Part shown: positions 25,091-33,316 of the stretch, piece after piece
Layout of the letters: the number at the start of each line of letters is the position of its first letter
Position numbering within the stretch: the stretch's first letter is position 1
Assembly (NCBI GenBank): GCA_045660295.1
Contig: JAZRDN010000054.1
Span: 1-45,704 of the forward strand
Reading direction: 5' to 3'
DNA from: RGIG8775 sp045660295
GTDB lineage: Bacteria > Bacillota > Clostridia > Oscillospirales > CAG-272
Length of the DNA stretch: 45,704 nt
The notes under the pieces: model-generated
Database searches by the model: none
Told to the model about the DNA's origin: nothing
The model's input: only the letters and a program-made list of their open reading frames with translations
Program-made: the position numbers and the translations under genes

Positions 25091-26464
25091 ATGGAAAAGA
25101 ATCTAATCTACGACATCCACGACAAACCGAAATTCGGCAAACTTATCGTGTTTGCCATCCAGCAATTACTTGCTATCATGGCAGCGACCATAGCGGTTCC
25201 CGCCATAGTCGGAAACGGCATGACCGCATCCGCGGCGCTCTTCGGAGCAGGTGTAGGAACACTTGTATATCAGCTCTTCACCAAATTCCGCAGCCCTGTA
25301 TTCCTTGGCTCGTCATTCGCATTTATAGGCTCTATGTGCGCGGCATTTGCGGGCGCAACCTCAATGCAGCTGGGCTATCTCGGTCTCGTTATCGGCGCGC
25401 TGTTGGCGGGTCTGGTATACGTGGTTATCGCTATCGTAGTTAAATTCGCAGGCGTAAAGTGGATAAACAAGCTCATGCCCGCGGCAGTTATAGGCCCCAC
25501 AGTCGCTCTTATCGGTCTTTCGCTTGCCGGTGCGGCTATCAATGACGTTTTCTCTTACGGTCCTCAGGACGGAAACGGCGCGTTCATTATGAGCGGCAAT
25601 CTCTGGGTATCCTTTATATGCGCTATGGTCACCTTTGTAGTGGTTATTCTTTGCTCCACTTACGGTAAGAAAATGACCAAGCTCATTCCTTTCATTATAG
25701 GCGTGCTTTCCGGCTACGCCGTAGCGCTTGTGTTCACGGTTATCGGTTACGCCGCAGGAGTTGATGCGCTTAAGATCATCGACTTTGCCCCCTTCAAGGC
25801 TCTCGTGGCTGACGGTGTTAATCTCAGCACATTCATTTCGGTTCCCGAATTCACCTTTGTAAAGGCATTCAAGGGCATCGCTGATTTCGACGCAAGCTAC
25901 CTCGCAAGCGTTGCGGTAGCTTACATTCCCGTTGCTTTCGTGGTTTTCGCGGAGCACATCGCAGACCACAAGAATCTCTCGTCTATCATCGGAACTGACC
26001 TTACGGAAGAGCCCGGTCTTCACAGAACTCTCCTCGGAGACGGTATAGGTTCTGTTGCAGGCGCGTTCTTTGGCGGATGCCCCAACACTACATACGGCGA
26101 ATCGGTTGGCTGTGTTGCCATTACCCGCAACGCATCGGTAGCCACTATCACCACAACAGCTATCATGTCTATCCTTATTTCCTTTATCTCTCCCTTTGTA
26201 GCTTTTCTTGATTCCATCCCCGGTTGCGTAATGGGCGGTGTTTGTATCACCCTCTACGGCTTCATAGCGGTTTCGGGTCTTAAGATGATACAGAAGGTTG
26301 ACCTTGAGGACCACGCAAACCTCTTTACCGTATCCGTTATTCTTATCTCGGGTATAGGCGGCACGGCTATGGCTATCGGAAAGGTGACTATCACCGCAAT
26401 AGCTTGCGCTCTTATACTTGGTATAATTGTAAACATCATACTTCACAGAAACAAAAAGGCCTGA
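25091..26464 (+). CDS. uraA: Uracil permease (NCS2 / UraA family)
   Basis: A 457-residue inner-membrane proton symporter for uracil, with about 14 membrane segments as usual for NCS2. The signature GGCPNTTYGESVG lies near residue 333, and FVVFAEHIADHKN near residue 283 carries the conserved Glu/His region typical of UraA rather than of purine or xanthine permeases. CGGAGG lies six bases before the ATG. The gene is followed after 21 bases by upp, so the pair takes up uracil and converts it to UMP. Confidence 0.93.
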   Translation: MEKNLIYDIHDKPKFGKLIVFAIQQLLAIMAATIAVPAIVGNGMTASAALFGAGVGTLVYQLFTKFRSPVFLGSSFAFIGSMCAAFAGATSMQLGYLGLVIGALLAGLVYVVIAIVVKFAGVKWINKLMPAAVIGPTVALIGLSLAGAAINDVFSYGPQDGNGAFIMSGNLWVSFICAMVTFVVVILCSTYGKKMTKLIPFIIGVLSGYAVALVFTVIGYAAGVDALKIIDFAPFKALVADGVNLSTFISVPEFTFVKAFKGIADFDASYLASVAVAYIPVAFVVFAEHIADHKNLSSIIGTDLTEEPGLHRTLLGDGIGSVAGAFFGGCPNTTYGESVGCVAITRNASVATITTTAIMSILISFISPFVAFLDSIPGCVMGGVCITLYGFIAVSGLKMIQKVDLEDHANLFTVSVILISGIGGTAMAIGKVTITAIACALILGIIVNIILHRNKKA

Positions 26465-26485
26465 GAACAGGCAAGGAGAACTAAA

Positions 26486-27127
26486 ATGAAAAATTACGAT
26501 AACGTGGTCATCTTTGACCATCCGCTTATCAAACACAAAATAGCCATCCTCCGCGACGAACGCACCAGCACAAAGGAGTTCCGCGAGCTGGTGGAGGAAA
26601 TAACCACGCTTATGACCTACGAGTGTCTTAAGGACGGAGTACCCACCATAGAGGTCGAGGTAAAAACTCCTCTTGAGACCTGCAAACAGCAGGTGGTAAA
26701 GGACAACGCGGTGGCAATAGTTCCCATTCTCCGCGCGGGTCTGGGAATGGTAAACGGCATACACGTGCTTTTCCCATTGGCTAAGGTTGGTCACATAGGC
26801 ATGTACCGTGACGAGGAGACGCTTCAGCCCCAGTCCTACTACTGCAAGCTCCCGGAAGGCATAGAGGACAAGTTCGTGCTGGTGGTAGACCCAATGCTCG
26901 CCACAGGCGGAAGCGCGTGTGACGCCATAGAGCTCCTTAAGAAGCGCGGTTGCAAGAACATCAGATTCATGGCGATCATCGGCGCGCCCGAGGGCGTATC
27001 CCGAGTAGCCGAGGCACACCCCGACGTTAAGATATACGTCTCGACGCTTGACAGATGTCTTAACGAAAACGGCTACATTCTCCCCGGTCTCGGAGACGCA
27101 GGCGACAGACTGTTCGGCACAAAATAG
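26486..27127 (+). CDS. upp: Uracil phosphoribosyltransferase
   Basis: A 213-residue cytoplasmic enzyme that makes UMP from uracil and PRPP. Key motifs are VPILRAGLGMVNG, the PRPP-binding VDPMLATGGSA and, near the C-terminus, YILPGLGDAGDRLFGTK, which contacts uracil. Full length compared with the family (about 209 residues). AGGAGA lies upstream of the ATG. It is the second gene of the uracil salvage operon and is followed by a strong terminator. Confidence 0.96.
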   Translation: MKNYDNVVIFDHPLIKHKIAILRDERTSTKEFRELVEEITTLMTYECLKDGVPTIEVEVKTPLETCKQQVVKDNAVAIVPILRAGLGMVNGIHVLFPLAKVGHIGMYRDEETLQPQSYYCKLPEGIEDKFVLVVDPMLATGGSACDAIELLKKRGCKNIRFMAIIGAPEGVSRVAEAHPDVKIYVSTLDRCLNENGYILPGLGDAGDRLFGTK

Positions 27128-27132
27128 GCGGC

Positions 27133-27163
27133 AAAGGCGCTCGCGTTTAGCGAGCGCCTTTAT
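27133..27163 (+). terminator. Terminator of uraA-upp
   Basis: AAAGGCGCTCGC-GTTTA-GCGAGCGCCTTT, a perfect 12-base stem with the GTTTA pentaloop that recurs elsewhere in the window. Confidence 0.85.
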
Positions 27164-27216
27164 TTACGTGTGCTATTTTGTTTTTTGTCAGCCTCCGCAA
27201 GAAGGAAATTTAACTC

Positions 27217-27245
27217 TTTACAAATCCAAATTTTTGTGATAAAAT
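27217..27245 (+). promoter_or_regulatory. Promoter of the DUF308-type gene
   Basis: TTTACA (27217-27222), 17 bases, TAAAAT (27240-27245), 42 bases before the start codon. Confidence 0.55.
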
Positions 27246-27287
27246 ATAAAAAAGGAAAATATCCCGAAAGGTTTTCACGGAGGTTTT

Positions 27288-27773
27288 ATGAATACTCAAA
27301 AGCAAAACAAGCTGGTGTCCGCGGCGCTCACTATCGCGCTGGGCGTACTCTTTATCATTCTTAAGGGACAGGTGGTAAGCATCGCCATGACGGTTATCGG
27401 CGTAGCGCTTATGGTTCTCGCCGTGCTCGACCTTGCCCACAACCTGGTAACCACCGCCGTAGTCAAAGCAGTCGTAGGCGTGCTGGTGCTGGTGTTCGGC
27501 TGGGCTTTTGTAAGCGTTGCGCTGTACATAATGGGCGCGCTTCTGCTTATCTACGGAATACTTCAAGTAATAAGCACATTTAAAGCGGCTTTCTTCGGCA
27601 AAAATATTCTTCTAACAATTCTTTCTCTTGTAGAACCGGCAATCTGCGTATTTGCAGGCATCTGCCTTTTCTTCAACCAGGGCGGAGCTATCGCGTGGGT
27701 GTTCATCGTCTCGGGCGTATTCCTCATTATCGACGGAATCCTCGCATTGGCGCAGTGCCTCGCATCCAAATAA
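27288..27773 (+). CDS. DUF308/HdeD-like small membrane protein
   Basis: A 161-residue integral membrane protein with six hydrophobic helices (near residues 9-25, 28-48, 56-76, 80-98, 105-128 and 134-155) packed as three hairpins with short loops, the pattern of the DUF308/HdeD family. HdeD is linked to acid resistance in E. coli, but most members have no known role. CGGAGG is five bases from the ATG. It is a single gene with its own promoter and terminator, convergent with jag. Confidence 0.75.
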   Translation: MNTQKQNKLVSAALTIALGVLFIILKGQVVSIAMTVIGVALMVLAVLDLAHNLVTTAVVKAVVGVLVLVFGWAFVSVALYIMGALLLIYGILQVISTFKAAFFGKNILLTILSLVEPAICVFAGICLFFNQGGAIAWVFIVSGVFLIIDGILALAQCLASK

Positions 27774-27790
27774 TTTGCAAAAACTATAAC

Positions 27791-27827
27791 AAAAGGGCTG
27801 AATTCTTGAAAATTCAGCCCTTTTTCT
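27791..27827. terminator. Bidirectional terminator between DUF308 gene and jag
   Basis: AAAGGGCTGAATT and AATTCAGCCCTTT arms around a short loop, with an A run before and T run after. Confidence 0.85.
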
Positions 27828-27844
27828 TTGTAAATATTCGATAA

Positions 27845-28489
27845 TTACTCCTTATCGTCAAGGAAGACAACTACCTTGCGGTTGTTCTCCGAGCCGATAG
27901 AGTTTGTGGAAACGCCCTTGATATTCTGAACCTCGGAGTGAATTATTCTTCTCTCATAGGGGTTCATGGGCTCGAGCATAACGCTCTTTTTGTACTTGAT
28001 AACCTTGTTTGCCATTCTGCGCGCAAGGTCGCGAAGTGTCTGCTCGCGCTTAGCGCGGTAGCCCTCGATATCAACGATGATCTTAACGAATTCGCGCTTC
28101 ACGCCCTCTTCCTTCTGGTTAGCGGCGAGGTTTACAAGGTACTGGAGCGAATCCATAGTTTCACCGTGGTGACCGATGAGCATGCCGACGTCCTTACCGT
28201 CGATGTTTATCTGCTTGTCGGCGTTGTCCGCATCAACGAGAGTAATGTTCGCTTCGATATTCATGTCGGCGAGAATAGTCTTGATGAAGTCAACCGCTAT
28301 TTCAACGCCGCCCTTTGTGTAACTCGCAAGGATCTTCGCGTCGCACGCGCCGATGCCAAGGAAGCCTTTCTTCTCTTTTTCAAGAACTGTATACTCAAGA
28401 GCCTCGACAGAGGGAGCTTCAAGCTCCTCGGCAGCCTTCTTAAGGGCAAGCTCCAGAGTTTTTGCGGATACTGTAATTTCCTTTTTCAC
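27845..28489 (-). CDS. jag: RNA-binding protein Jag/KhpB (SpoIIIJ-associated)
   Basis: A 214-residue cytoplasmic RNA-binding protein. Residues 1-50 are the Jag_N domain with the KKGFLGIGACDA motif, residues 75-150 a KH domain with the loop IGHHGETMDSLQ in place of the usual GxxG, and residues 155-212 an R3H domain (MNPYERRIIHSEV, Arg and His conserved). In related bacteria KhpB pairs with KhpA and affects cell division and envelope synthesis. It is last in the rpmH-rnpA-yidD-yidC-jag operon, the usual order, 26 bases after yidC. Confidence 0.93.
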   Translation of the reverse strand: MKKEITVSAKTLELALKKAAEELEAPSVEALEYTVLEKEKKGFLGIGACDAKILASYTKGGVEIAVDFIKTILADMNIEANITLVDADNADKQINIDGKDVGMLIGHHGETMDSLQYLVNLAANQKEEGVKREFVKIIVDIEGYRAKREQTLRDLARRMANKVIKYKKSVMLEPMNPYERRIIHSEVQNIKGVSTNSIGSENNRKVVVFLDDKE

Positions 28490-28515
28490 AACAAAATCTC
28501 CAATATAATTATAAA

Positions 28516-29781
28516 TTAGTCGTTGTTTTCTTTTTGAGTTTCTGCGTCGGCGGTCTCTGCGGACTCGGCGACGTTTTCGGTTTTCTCGGACTCCATTTCC
28601 TCAGCAACTTTGTCGATACCTTCATCTTTTTTCACGGGAGCCGCATCGATAAGCGAAGCAATTCCTTCCTTGGGAGCTTCCTCGGCAGACTTTTTCTTCT
28701 GCTTGGGCTGCTCTACGGGAGTTTCGTAGTCCTCGTCGTCAATGTGGTGAAGCGAGCGGGGCTTTACACCGGTGGTGTTCACGTAGGTGCGCCTTTCGCC
28801 CTTGGATTTAGCCTTCATTTCCTTTTCAGCCGCCTTGTAGTCCTCCTCGGTGAATCTGGGAAGGGGAAGAACCTTGCTCATTACAAACTGCTTAAGAGTT
28901 GAAAGCAAGCTCTTGAATATCCAGTAAACGCCGATAGCGCCGGGAACGACAAAGGTGATATAAACGCTCATCAAGGGCATGGAGATGTCCATTATGTTGT
29001 TGGAACAGCCCTGCTGTGCATCGTTTGCCGCCATCTGGGGCTGGAATGTCAGCTTTCTGTTGAGCTTCATGCTTCCGAAATACACACCGAAGGTGATAAC
29101 GGGGATAAGCCAGTTCCAATCGGGCTTGGAGAGCGAGGGAACGAGCGCGAGGTTAAGACCGAGGAAGTTGAAGTCGGGCAGACCGATGCTGACTGCGCTT
29201 GCAAGCTCTGTGTAAATAGCTTCTCCGCTTATAGCCAGGTCGGTGAACGCGAAGGTCTTAAGACCCTCGAACGCCGCAAGTCCGTGCTCGGTAATAACGT
29301 TGATAAGTTCGATAGTTCCTCTGGAGTTGGCGGCGATAGCCTCGCCGAGACCTCCTGCCTCAGCCGTCGCGTTTACAAACTGTGTGAGACCGAGAACAGC
29401 CTCCTCGCTCATACCTACCACGTATGCAAGAGGATTGATAACGATTTGATAGAGTATAAGAATAATAGGAAGCTGAATGAGAAGGGGGAGACAGCCCGAC
29501 ATGGGGTTGAAGCCCTCTTTCTGGTAAAGCTCCTGTATCTCCTGAGATACCTTTTGCTGTGTTGCCTGGTCGTTTCTGCCCGCGTATTTTTTGCGGATAG
29601 CCATTTCCTTGGGACGGAGCTTTGCCTGCTTGATCGAGTTCTTTTGCTGTTTGATTCCGAAAGGAAGCATAAGAAGCTCAATGATGATCGCAAAGATAAA
29701 AAGGGCGATGACGTAGCTACCCATAGCTCCGTCGATCAGTCCGAGGAATTTACCTATTGCTCTGTAGATAGCATCTAACAT
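28516..29781 (-). CDS. yidC: Membrane protein insertase YidC/Oxa1
   Basis: A 421-residue membrane insertase that places proteins into the cytoplasmic membrane alone or with SecYEG. The five-helix Oxa1 core is present: first span YVIALFIFAIIIELLMLPF, then the cytoplasmic coiled region with RPKEMAIRKKYAG, NPMSGCLPLLIQLPIILILY, and the last spans ending GAIGVYWIFKSLLSTLKQ. There is no lipoprotein signal. The insert of about 90 residues between spans 2 and 3 is longer than usual and contains a hydrophobic, probably extracytoplasmic segment. The C-terminal 120 residues are charged, rich in Lys and Glu, as in Firmicute YidCs that bind ribosomes. Confidence 0.93.
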   Translation of the reverse strand: MLDAIYRAIGKFLGLIDGAMGSYVIALFIFAIIIELLMLPFGIKQQKNSIKQAKLRPKEMAIRKKYAGRNDQATQQKVSQEIQELYQKEGFNPMSGCLPLLIQLPIILILYQIVINPLAYVVGMSEEAVLGLTQFVNATAEAGGLGEAIAANSRGTIELINVITEHGLAAFEGLKTFAFTDLAISGEAIYTELASAVSIGLPDFNFLGLNLALVPSLSKPDWNWLIPVITFGVYFGSMKLNRKLTFQPQMAANDAQQGCSNNIMDISMPLMSVYITFVVPGAIGVYWIFKSLLSTLKQFVMSKVLPLPRFTEEDYKAAEKEMKAKSKGERRTYVNTTGVKPRSLHHIDDEDYETPVEQPKQKKKSAEEAPKEGIASLIDAAPVKKDEGIDKVAEEMESEKTENVAESAETADAETQKENND

Positions 29782-29784
29782 CTC

Positions 29785-30099
29785 TTAAATGCTCGTGTCG
29801 TCATTGACACGATTTTCCTCTCTTTGTATTTGTTTATCATTGTTTTTGGGAGTTAAGTCAGCACCTTTTACCCTGTGTCTCCGCTTGTCGGGTACGGGAT
29901 CATAGCCTCCGGGTACAAATGGATTGCACCGAAGCACGCGCCATACCGTGAGAGCGAAGCCCACAAAAAAGCCACGTTTCATAAATGCGTCTATCGCATA
30001 GGCGGAACATGAAGGGGTGAACCTGCATGTCGGGTTTCCTTTAAGGGGCGACAAAAACTTCTGATAAAAGCGGACAAGCCATATGCACAAATATTTCAT
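29785..30099 (-). CDS. yidD: Membrane protein insertion efficiency factor YidD
   Basis: A 104-residue protein with the YidD core in residues 1-70: VRFYQKFLSPLKG, the CRFTPSCSAYAIDAF cysteine motif and RVLRCNPFVPGGYDPVP. It is thought to assist YidC-dependent insertion through an amphipathic N-terminal helix. The remaining 35 residues are a charged tail. Its ATG overlaps the rnpA stop by four bases and yidC follows after three bases, so the genes are coupled. Confidence 0.94.
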   Translation of the reverse strand: MKYLCIWLVRFYQKFLSPLKGNPTCRFTPSCSAYAIDAFMKRGFFVGFALTVWRVLRCNPFVPGGYDPVPDKRRHRVKGADLTPKNNDKQIQREENRVNDDTSI

Positions 30100-30491
30100 G
30101 AGTTGTTTTGGGCGGTGTTACCGAGCATATCCAGCTTTTTCATTGCGTGCTCAAGCTCAGCGCGGATATCGAGCGAGCTTTTGCCCGCTATAGCGGGTCT
30201 TGCGGCGATAACTACCAGCTTTCCGGTCCTCAGCGTATGAGTCTCGCGAAGCATGCGAAGCCCCGCGCGTATCACGCGCTTAGCTCGGTTGCGCTCCACC
30301 GCGCCTCCGATCTTTTTAGTAACCGAAATGCCTATTCTGTTTGTGTATATTTTCTGCGGGTGCGCGAGCATGCGTTTTTTTGCGGCGTAATCGGTGAGAA
30401 TATGCACCGAAATATAACGCCCTACGAATCGCTCGCCCCGTGTAAACGTCTTATTATAAAGATGATGTTCTTTTATGGCTATGTCTTTCAT
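30096..30491 (-). CDS. rnpA: Ribonuclease P protein component
   Basis: A 131-residue basic protein that binds the RNase P RNA and helps mature tRNA 5' ends. The RNR signature reads NRAKRVIR near residue 70 within VTKKIGGAVERNRAKR, and the N-terminus fits the family (FTRGERFVGRYISVH). It follows rpmH after a 174-base gap that contains a long terminator-like hairpin. No strong ribosome site precedes the ATG (GGAAGAG is nearest). Confidence 0.93.
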   Translation of the reverse strand: MKDIAIKEHHLYNKTFTRGERFVGRYISVHILTDYAAKKRMLAHPQKIYTNRIGISVTKKIGGAVERNRAKRVIRAGLRMLRETHTLRTGKLVVIAARPAIAGKSSLDIRAELEHAMKKLDMLGNTAQNNS

Positions 30492-30578
30492 TGCTTTACA
30501 ACTCTTCCGTAAATTTGTGTGTTGATTTGATTTTTTGTAAAATAGTGTTTGGGGTTTGTTTTGATAAATAAACGCGAG

Positions 30579-30641
30579 AAAAAACCGCGATGGTCTGAAA
30601 ACTCCCGAAGCGGAATTTTAGTCAGAGTCATCGGCGGTTTT
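30579..30641 (-). terminator. Nested terminator-like hairpin between rpmH and rnpA
   Basis: On the minus strand AAAACCG-CGATG and CATCG-CGGTTTT form the outer stem. TCTGA/TCAGA, AAAA/TTTT and CCG-CTT-CGG form inner stems, followed by a T run. Partial termination here would give more rpmH than rnpA message. Confidence 0.6.
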
Positions 30642-30665
30642 AACCAAATAAGCCGTTGGCTTAAA

Positions 30666-30800
30666 TTAATAGGTCAGTCTCTTTCTGCCTTTAGCGCGTC
30701 TTCTCTTGAGAACGTTTCTTCCGTCGGAAGTCTTCATTCTCTTTCTGAAGCCATGCTCCTTCTTTCTCTGACGCTTTTTGGGTTGGTAAGTTCTGAGCAT
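30666..30800 (-). CDS. rpmH: 50S ribosomal protein L34
   Basis: A 44-residue, very basic protein, translated by hand from the minus strand. It starts MLRTYQPKKRQRKKEHGFRK, contains the L34 core HGFRKRMKTSDGRNVL and ends KGRKRLTY. AAGGAGG lies about seven bases before the ATG and a perfect promoter lies upstream. L34 is a structural protein of the large ribosomal subunit. It leads the rnpA-yidD-yidC-jag operon. Confidence 0.96.
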   Translation of the reverse strand: MLRTYQPKKRQRKKEHGFRKRMKTSDGRNVLKRRRAKGRKRLTY

Positions 30801-30877
30801 TATATGCACCTCCTTGATGTTTATCGGAAGCGTGTTGCTTTACAGCCTTTTTACGCTTTTACACAATGACACCGCTT

Positions 30878-30906
30878 ATTATAACCTATATGAAGCGTTT
30901 TGTCAA
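30878..30906 (-). promoter_or_regulatory. Promoter of the rpmH operon
   Basis: On the minus strand TTGACA (30906-30901), 17 bases, TATAAT (30883-30878): full consensus. I see no DnaA boxes around it. Confidence 0.8.
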
Positions 30907-30953
30907 GAGTTTTTTTGAATTTTTGTTAAAATTTATTTCGTCGCCTATTAATA

Positions 30954-32432
30954 TTAATGCGTATCGTCCTCGTACTTGGGGGAGATTTTGTAAAAATCGA
31001 GAATAGGAATAAGCACCAGCGCGGTAAGTCCCGCGTTGAAACCTCCGTTGTAAAGCACGAAGCCGCCGTGCATGCCCGCGGTAGAGGTGCATATTATAGC
31101 GCTGACAAAGCCTGCCAGCACGCCTATCTTGAAGCCGTATTTACCCGCGAAGGGGCAGAGTCCCGTGGCGAAGGCAAGTCCGTTTATGTAGCTCTGCGTG
31201 GACAGTGACCAAGGGATATCAAATCCGCACAGGGCGCAAATAACGCAGGTAAGCGCGGACAGCAAAACGTACCCCAACACTATCGGAAAGACGTTTCTTG
31301 GGTGCTGACCGTCCGAGGCAAAGGTCAGCGCCGCAAAGGTCACACCCACAGTCGCGCCGGTAAAGCCTACGCCCTTGGGCAGAAAGTCCAGAAACTCGGG
31401 AAGCACGAATATTATATTGAAGTAGACCAATATGCAAAATCCGTAGACTGCCAGATTCACAAGGCAGAGCGGCATGCCGAACTTATCGGTGAAGTCTGTG
31501 CCGTAGCCTGTGCTCCTTAACAGCGCGCCATAGCCCTTGAAGCTTCTGCCGCCGGCGAAAAATCCCATGAGCAGTGTGACCCCGAGGAACAGAGCGAAAA
31601 AGATATTCATAAATCCTCTGTACGCATAGGGCAGACCGTAGTATTCGGGGTTATCTATCACCATGTGAACAGGCTGTTCGACTCCCAGCGTACGGTACAT
31701 GAAGGCATAGATAAATATGCCGAGAATACCTATGGCAAGCCCCGCCTTGTACATGTTGTAGCCGCGGTGCATTGCCGTAGTGCCGGGCAGAAGCGCGGGC
31801 ACAACAAAGCCCATCGCCAGACCGAATATCAGCGAAAGTATGATTCCGACGGCGCTTATCTGCGTTACCGACGCGTCAAAGCTGCCTATGGAGTATCTGA
31901 ACAGAACCTCGCTGACAAAGGGCGAAAGCGCGGTGGAGAAAAACGACACGTGCACGTTCTCTTTAAAGGGCTTTTTCATCACTCCGCAGTAGACGAGGAC
32001 GCCGAAAAAGGGCGGCCACATATTAAGAAAATTAAGTCCGTAGAAGCAGTGCGCGATAACAAGCATGTAGCCTGCCAGCGTGGTGGCGTTTGCCTTGGTG
32101 CGGCTTATTGCAATGATAAGATTACAGAGCAGACCGCAGACCGCGGCGTTGAAAAAGGCGCTTCCAAGTCCGCCCAGCGCAAAATAGTCGGTGACAAGCT
32201 CGGAGGGCGAGGTGAGTATTCTCGCAAGATTGCTCCAGAAATCGCTTTCGCCCGTGTAGAGGACGGCAAGGGGGGTCGCCGCGAGAAAGGCAAGGCTTAT
32301 GAACAAAGCGTATATTTTTATAAGTCGGTCGGTGTCGGGGTGCGGAGCGCACTGCGCCGCGGCTATCGGGGCTTCCTCGCGGGTTTGCGCGGCAAGCTCC
32401 TCTATGGTGGGATATTGTGTTTCTGTTTTCAT
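30954..32432 (-). CDS. DUF1576 family multi-pass membrane protein
   Basis: A 492-residue integral membrane protein with about 12 hydrophobic segments after a 38-residue polar N-terminus. It matches my knowledge of the DUF1576 family, found in anaerobic Firmicutes and of unknown function. Two halves of similar length suggest an internal duplication typical of transporters, which is inference. Notable loops are LNMWPPFFGVLVYCGVMKK and TGATVGVTFAALTFASDGQH. AGGCGG precedes the ATG. It has its own promoter and lies upstream of rpmH, where dnaA is often found, but is probably a separate unit because the rpmH promoter lies between. Confidence 0.75.
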   Translation of the reverse strand: MKTETQYPTIEELAAQTREEAPIAAAQCAPHPDTDRLIKIYALFISLAFLAATPLAVLYTGESDFWSNLARILTSPSELVTDYFALGGLGSAFFNAAVCGLLCNLIIAISRTKANATTLAGYMLVIAHCFYGLNFLNMWPPFFGVLVYCGVMKKPFKENVHVSFFSTALSPFVSEVLFRYSIGSFDASVTQISAVGIILSLIFGLAMGFVVPALLPGTTAMHRGYNMYKAGLAIGILGIFIYAFMYRTLGVEQPVHMVIDNPEYYGLPYAYRGFMNIFFALFLGVTLLMGFFAGGRSFKGYGALLRSTGYGTDFTDKFGMPLCLVNLAVYGFCILVYFNIIFVLPEFLDFLPKGVGFTGATVGVTFAALTFASDGQHPRNVFPIVLGYVLLSALTCVICALCGFDIPWSLSTQSYINGLAFATGLCPFAGKYGFKIGVLAGFVSAIICTSTAGMHGGFVLYNGGFNAGLTALVLIPILDFYKISPKYEDDTH

Positions 32433-32474
32433 AAATTATCCGCCTGTTTTGAAAAAGTAAACTGATATACGGAT

Positions 32475-32503
32475 ATTTTACACCTTTTTTGAGCGTTTGT
32501 CCA
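32475..32503 (-). promoter_or_regulatory. Promoter of the DUF1576 gene
   Basis: On the minus strand TGGACA (32503-32498), 17 bases, TAAAAT (32480-32475). Confidence 0.55.
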
Positions 32504-32584
32504 TAGGTAAACGCCAATTTTTTTAATTCTTTGATAAAAGTGCGGGCTTGCGGGTGGCAAGGCGCGGGATTTTTTCAAAACCTC

Positions 32585-32613
32585 TTGAAATGTCGATTTA
32601 AATATGGTATACT
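32585..32613 (+). promoter_or_regulatory. Promoter of the phosphopantetheinyl transferase gene
   Basis: TTGAAA (32585-32590), 17 bases, TATACT (32608-32613), 42 bases before the start codon; divergent from the DUF1576 promoter. Confidence 0.6.
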
Positions 32614-32655
32614 TAAATAAATATACCAAGTAGAACGCGTCATAAAGGAGAGCCT

Positions 32656-33222
32656 ATGCTGGACCTGAGAATCATTCGAATCTCGGAGAACGTGGGCGGC
32701 GCGCTGTCTCTGCCGCTCTCGGTCACAGACTATATAAACCAAAAAAAGGGCATTCCCCGTCTTGAACGGGCGACGGGCATGCTCCTCTTAAGCGATGCCT
32801 TGAACAAGCGCGGAATAAAGGATTTCCGCATCGACACGCTTCCCTCGGGCAAGCCTGTTTTGCGCGGCTCGCCCCTGCATTTCAGCGTTTCGCACTCGGG
32901 CGGACTCTGCGCTATGGCGCTTTCCGACAAGCCCGTAGGCATTGACCTTCAGGAAACAGTCGCCTTTGACAGAGTAGACCTTGACAGATTCGCGGCGAGG
33001 TTTCTCGCCTCCGACGAGTACAAGGCCTTTTGCGAAGAACCGACGCCCGAACAGCTGTGCAGGATATGGACACGCAAGGAAGCCCTTGCCAAGCTCCTTG
33101 GCAGACCGCTTTCCTCATCGCTCCGCGGACTCTCGTCGCTGTCCTTTGACGGCGTTACTTTTGAGACAAGGCGCGCGGCTCTTGAAAAGCTGTTCTTTCT
33201 GACGGTGGCGCGGCGTGACTGA
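32656..33222 (+). CDS. 4'-phosphopantetheinyl transferase (Sfp-type)
   Basis: A 188-residue enzyme that moves phosphopantetheine from CoA to acyl or peptidyl carrier proteins. LHFSVSHSGG lies near residue 75, the metal motif VGIDLQE near 97 and WTRKEALAKLLG near 137. In the usual GxDxE motif the Glu is Gln here, with Glu one position later. It is short for the family (Sfp is about 224 residues), so one lobe may be trimmed. AAAGGAG precedes the ATG. No carrier-protein or NRPS/PKS genes adjoin it, so the target is not shown. Confidence 0.87.
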   Translation: MLDLRIIRISENVGGALSLPLSVTDYINQKKGIPRLERATGMLLLSDALNKRGIKDFRIDTLPSGKPVLRGSPLHFSVSHSGGLCAMALSDKPVGIDLQETVAFDRVDLDRFAARFLASDEYKAFCEEPTPEQLCRIWTRKEALAKLLGRPLSSSLRGLSSLSFDGVTFETRRAALEKLFFLTVARRD

Positions 33223-33316
33223 AAACGCAAAAGGAGATATAAGCTCCTGTCCGTGAGCCGATTTTCCCAAAAAGGAACAAAAAAGACACATAAACTAACT
33301 ATCCCAAGGAGCGCAT

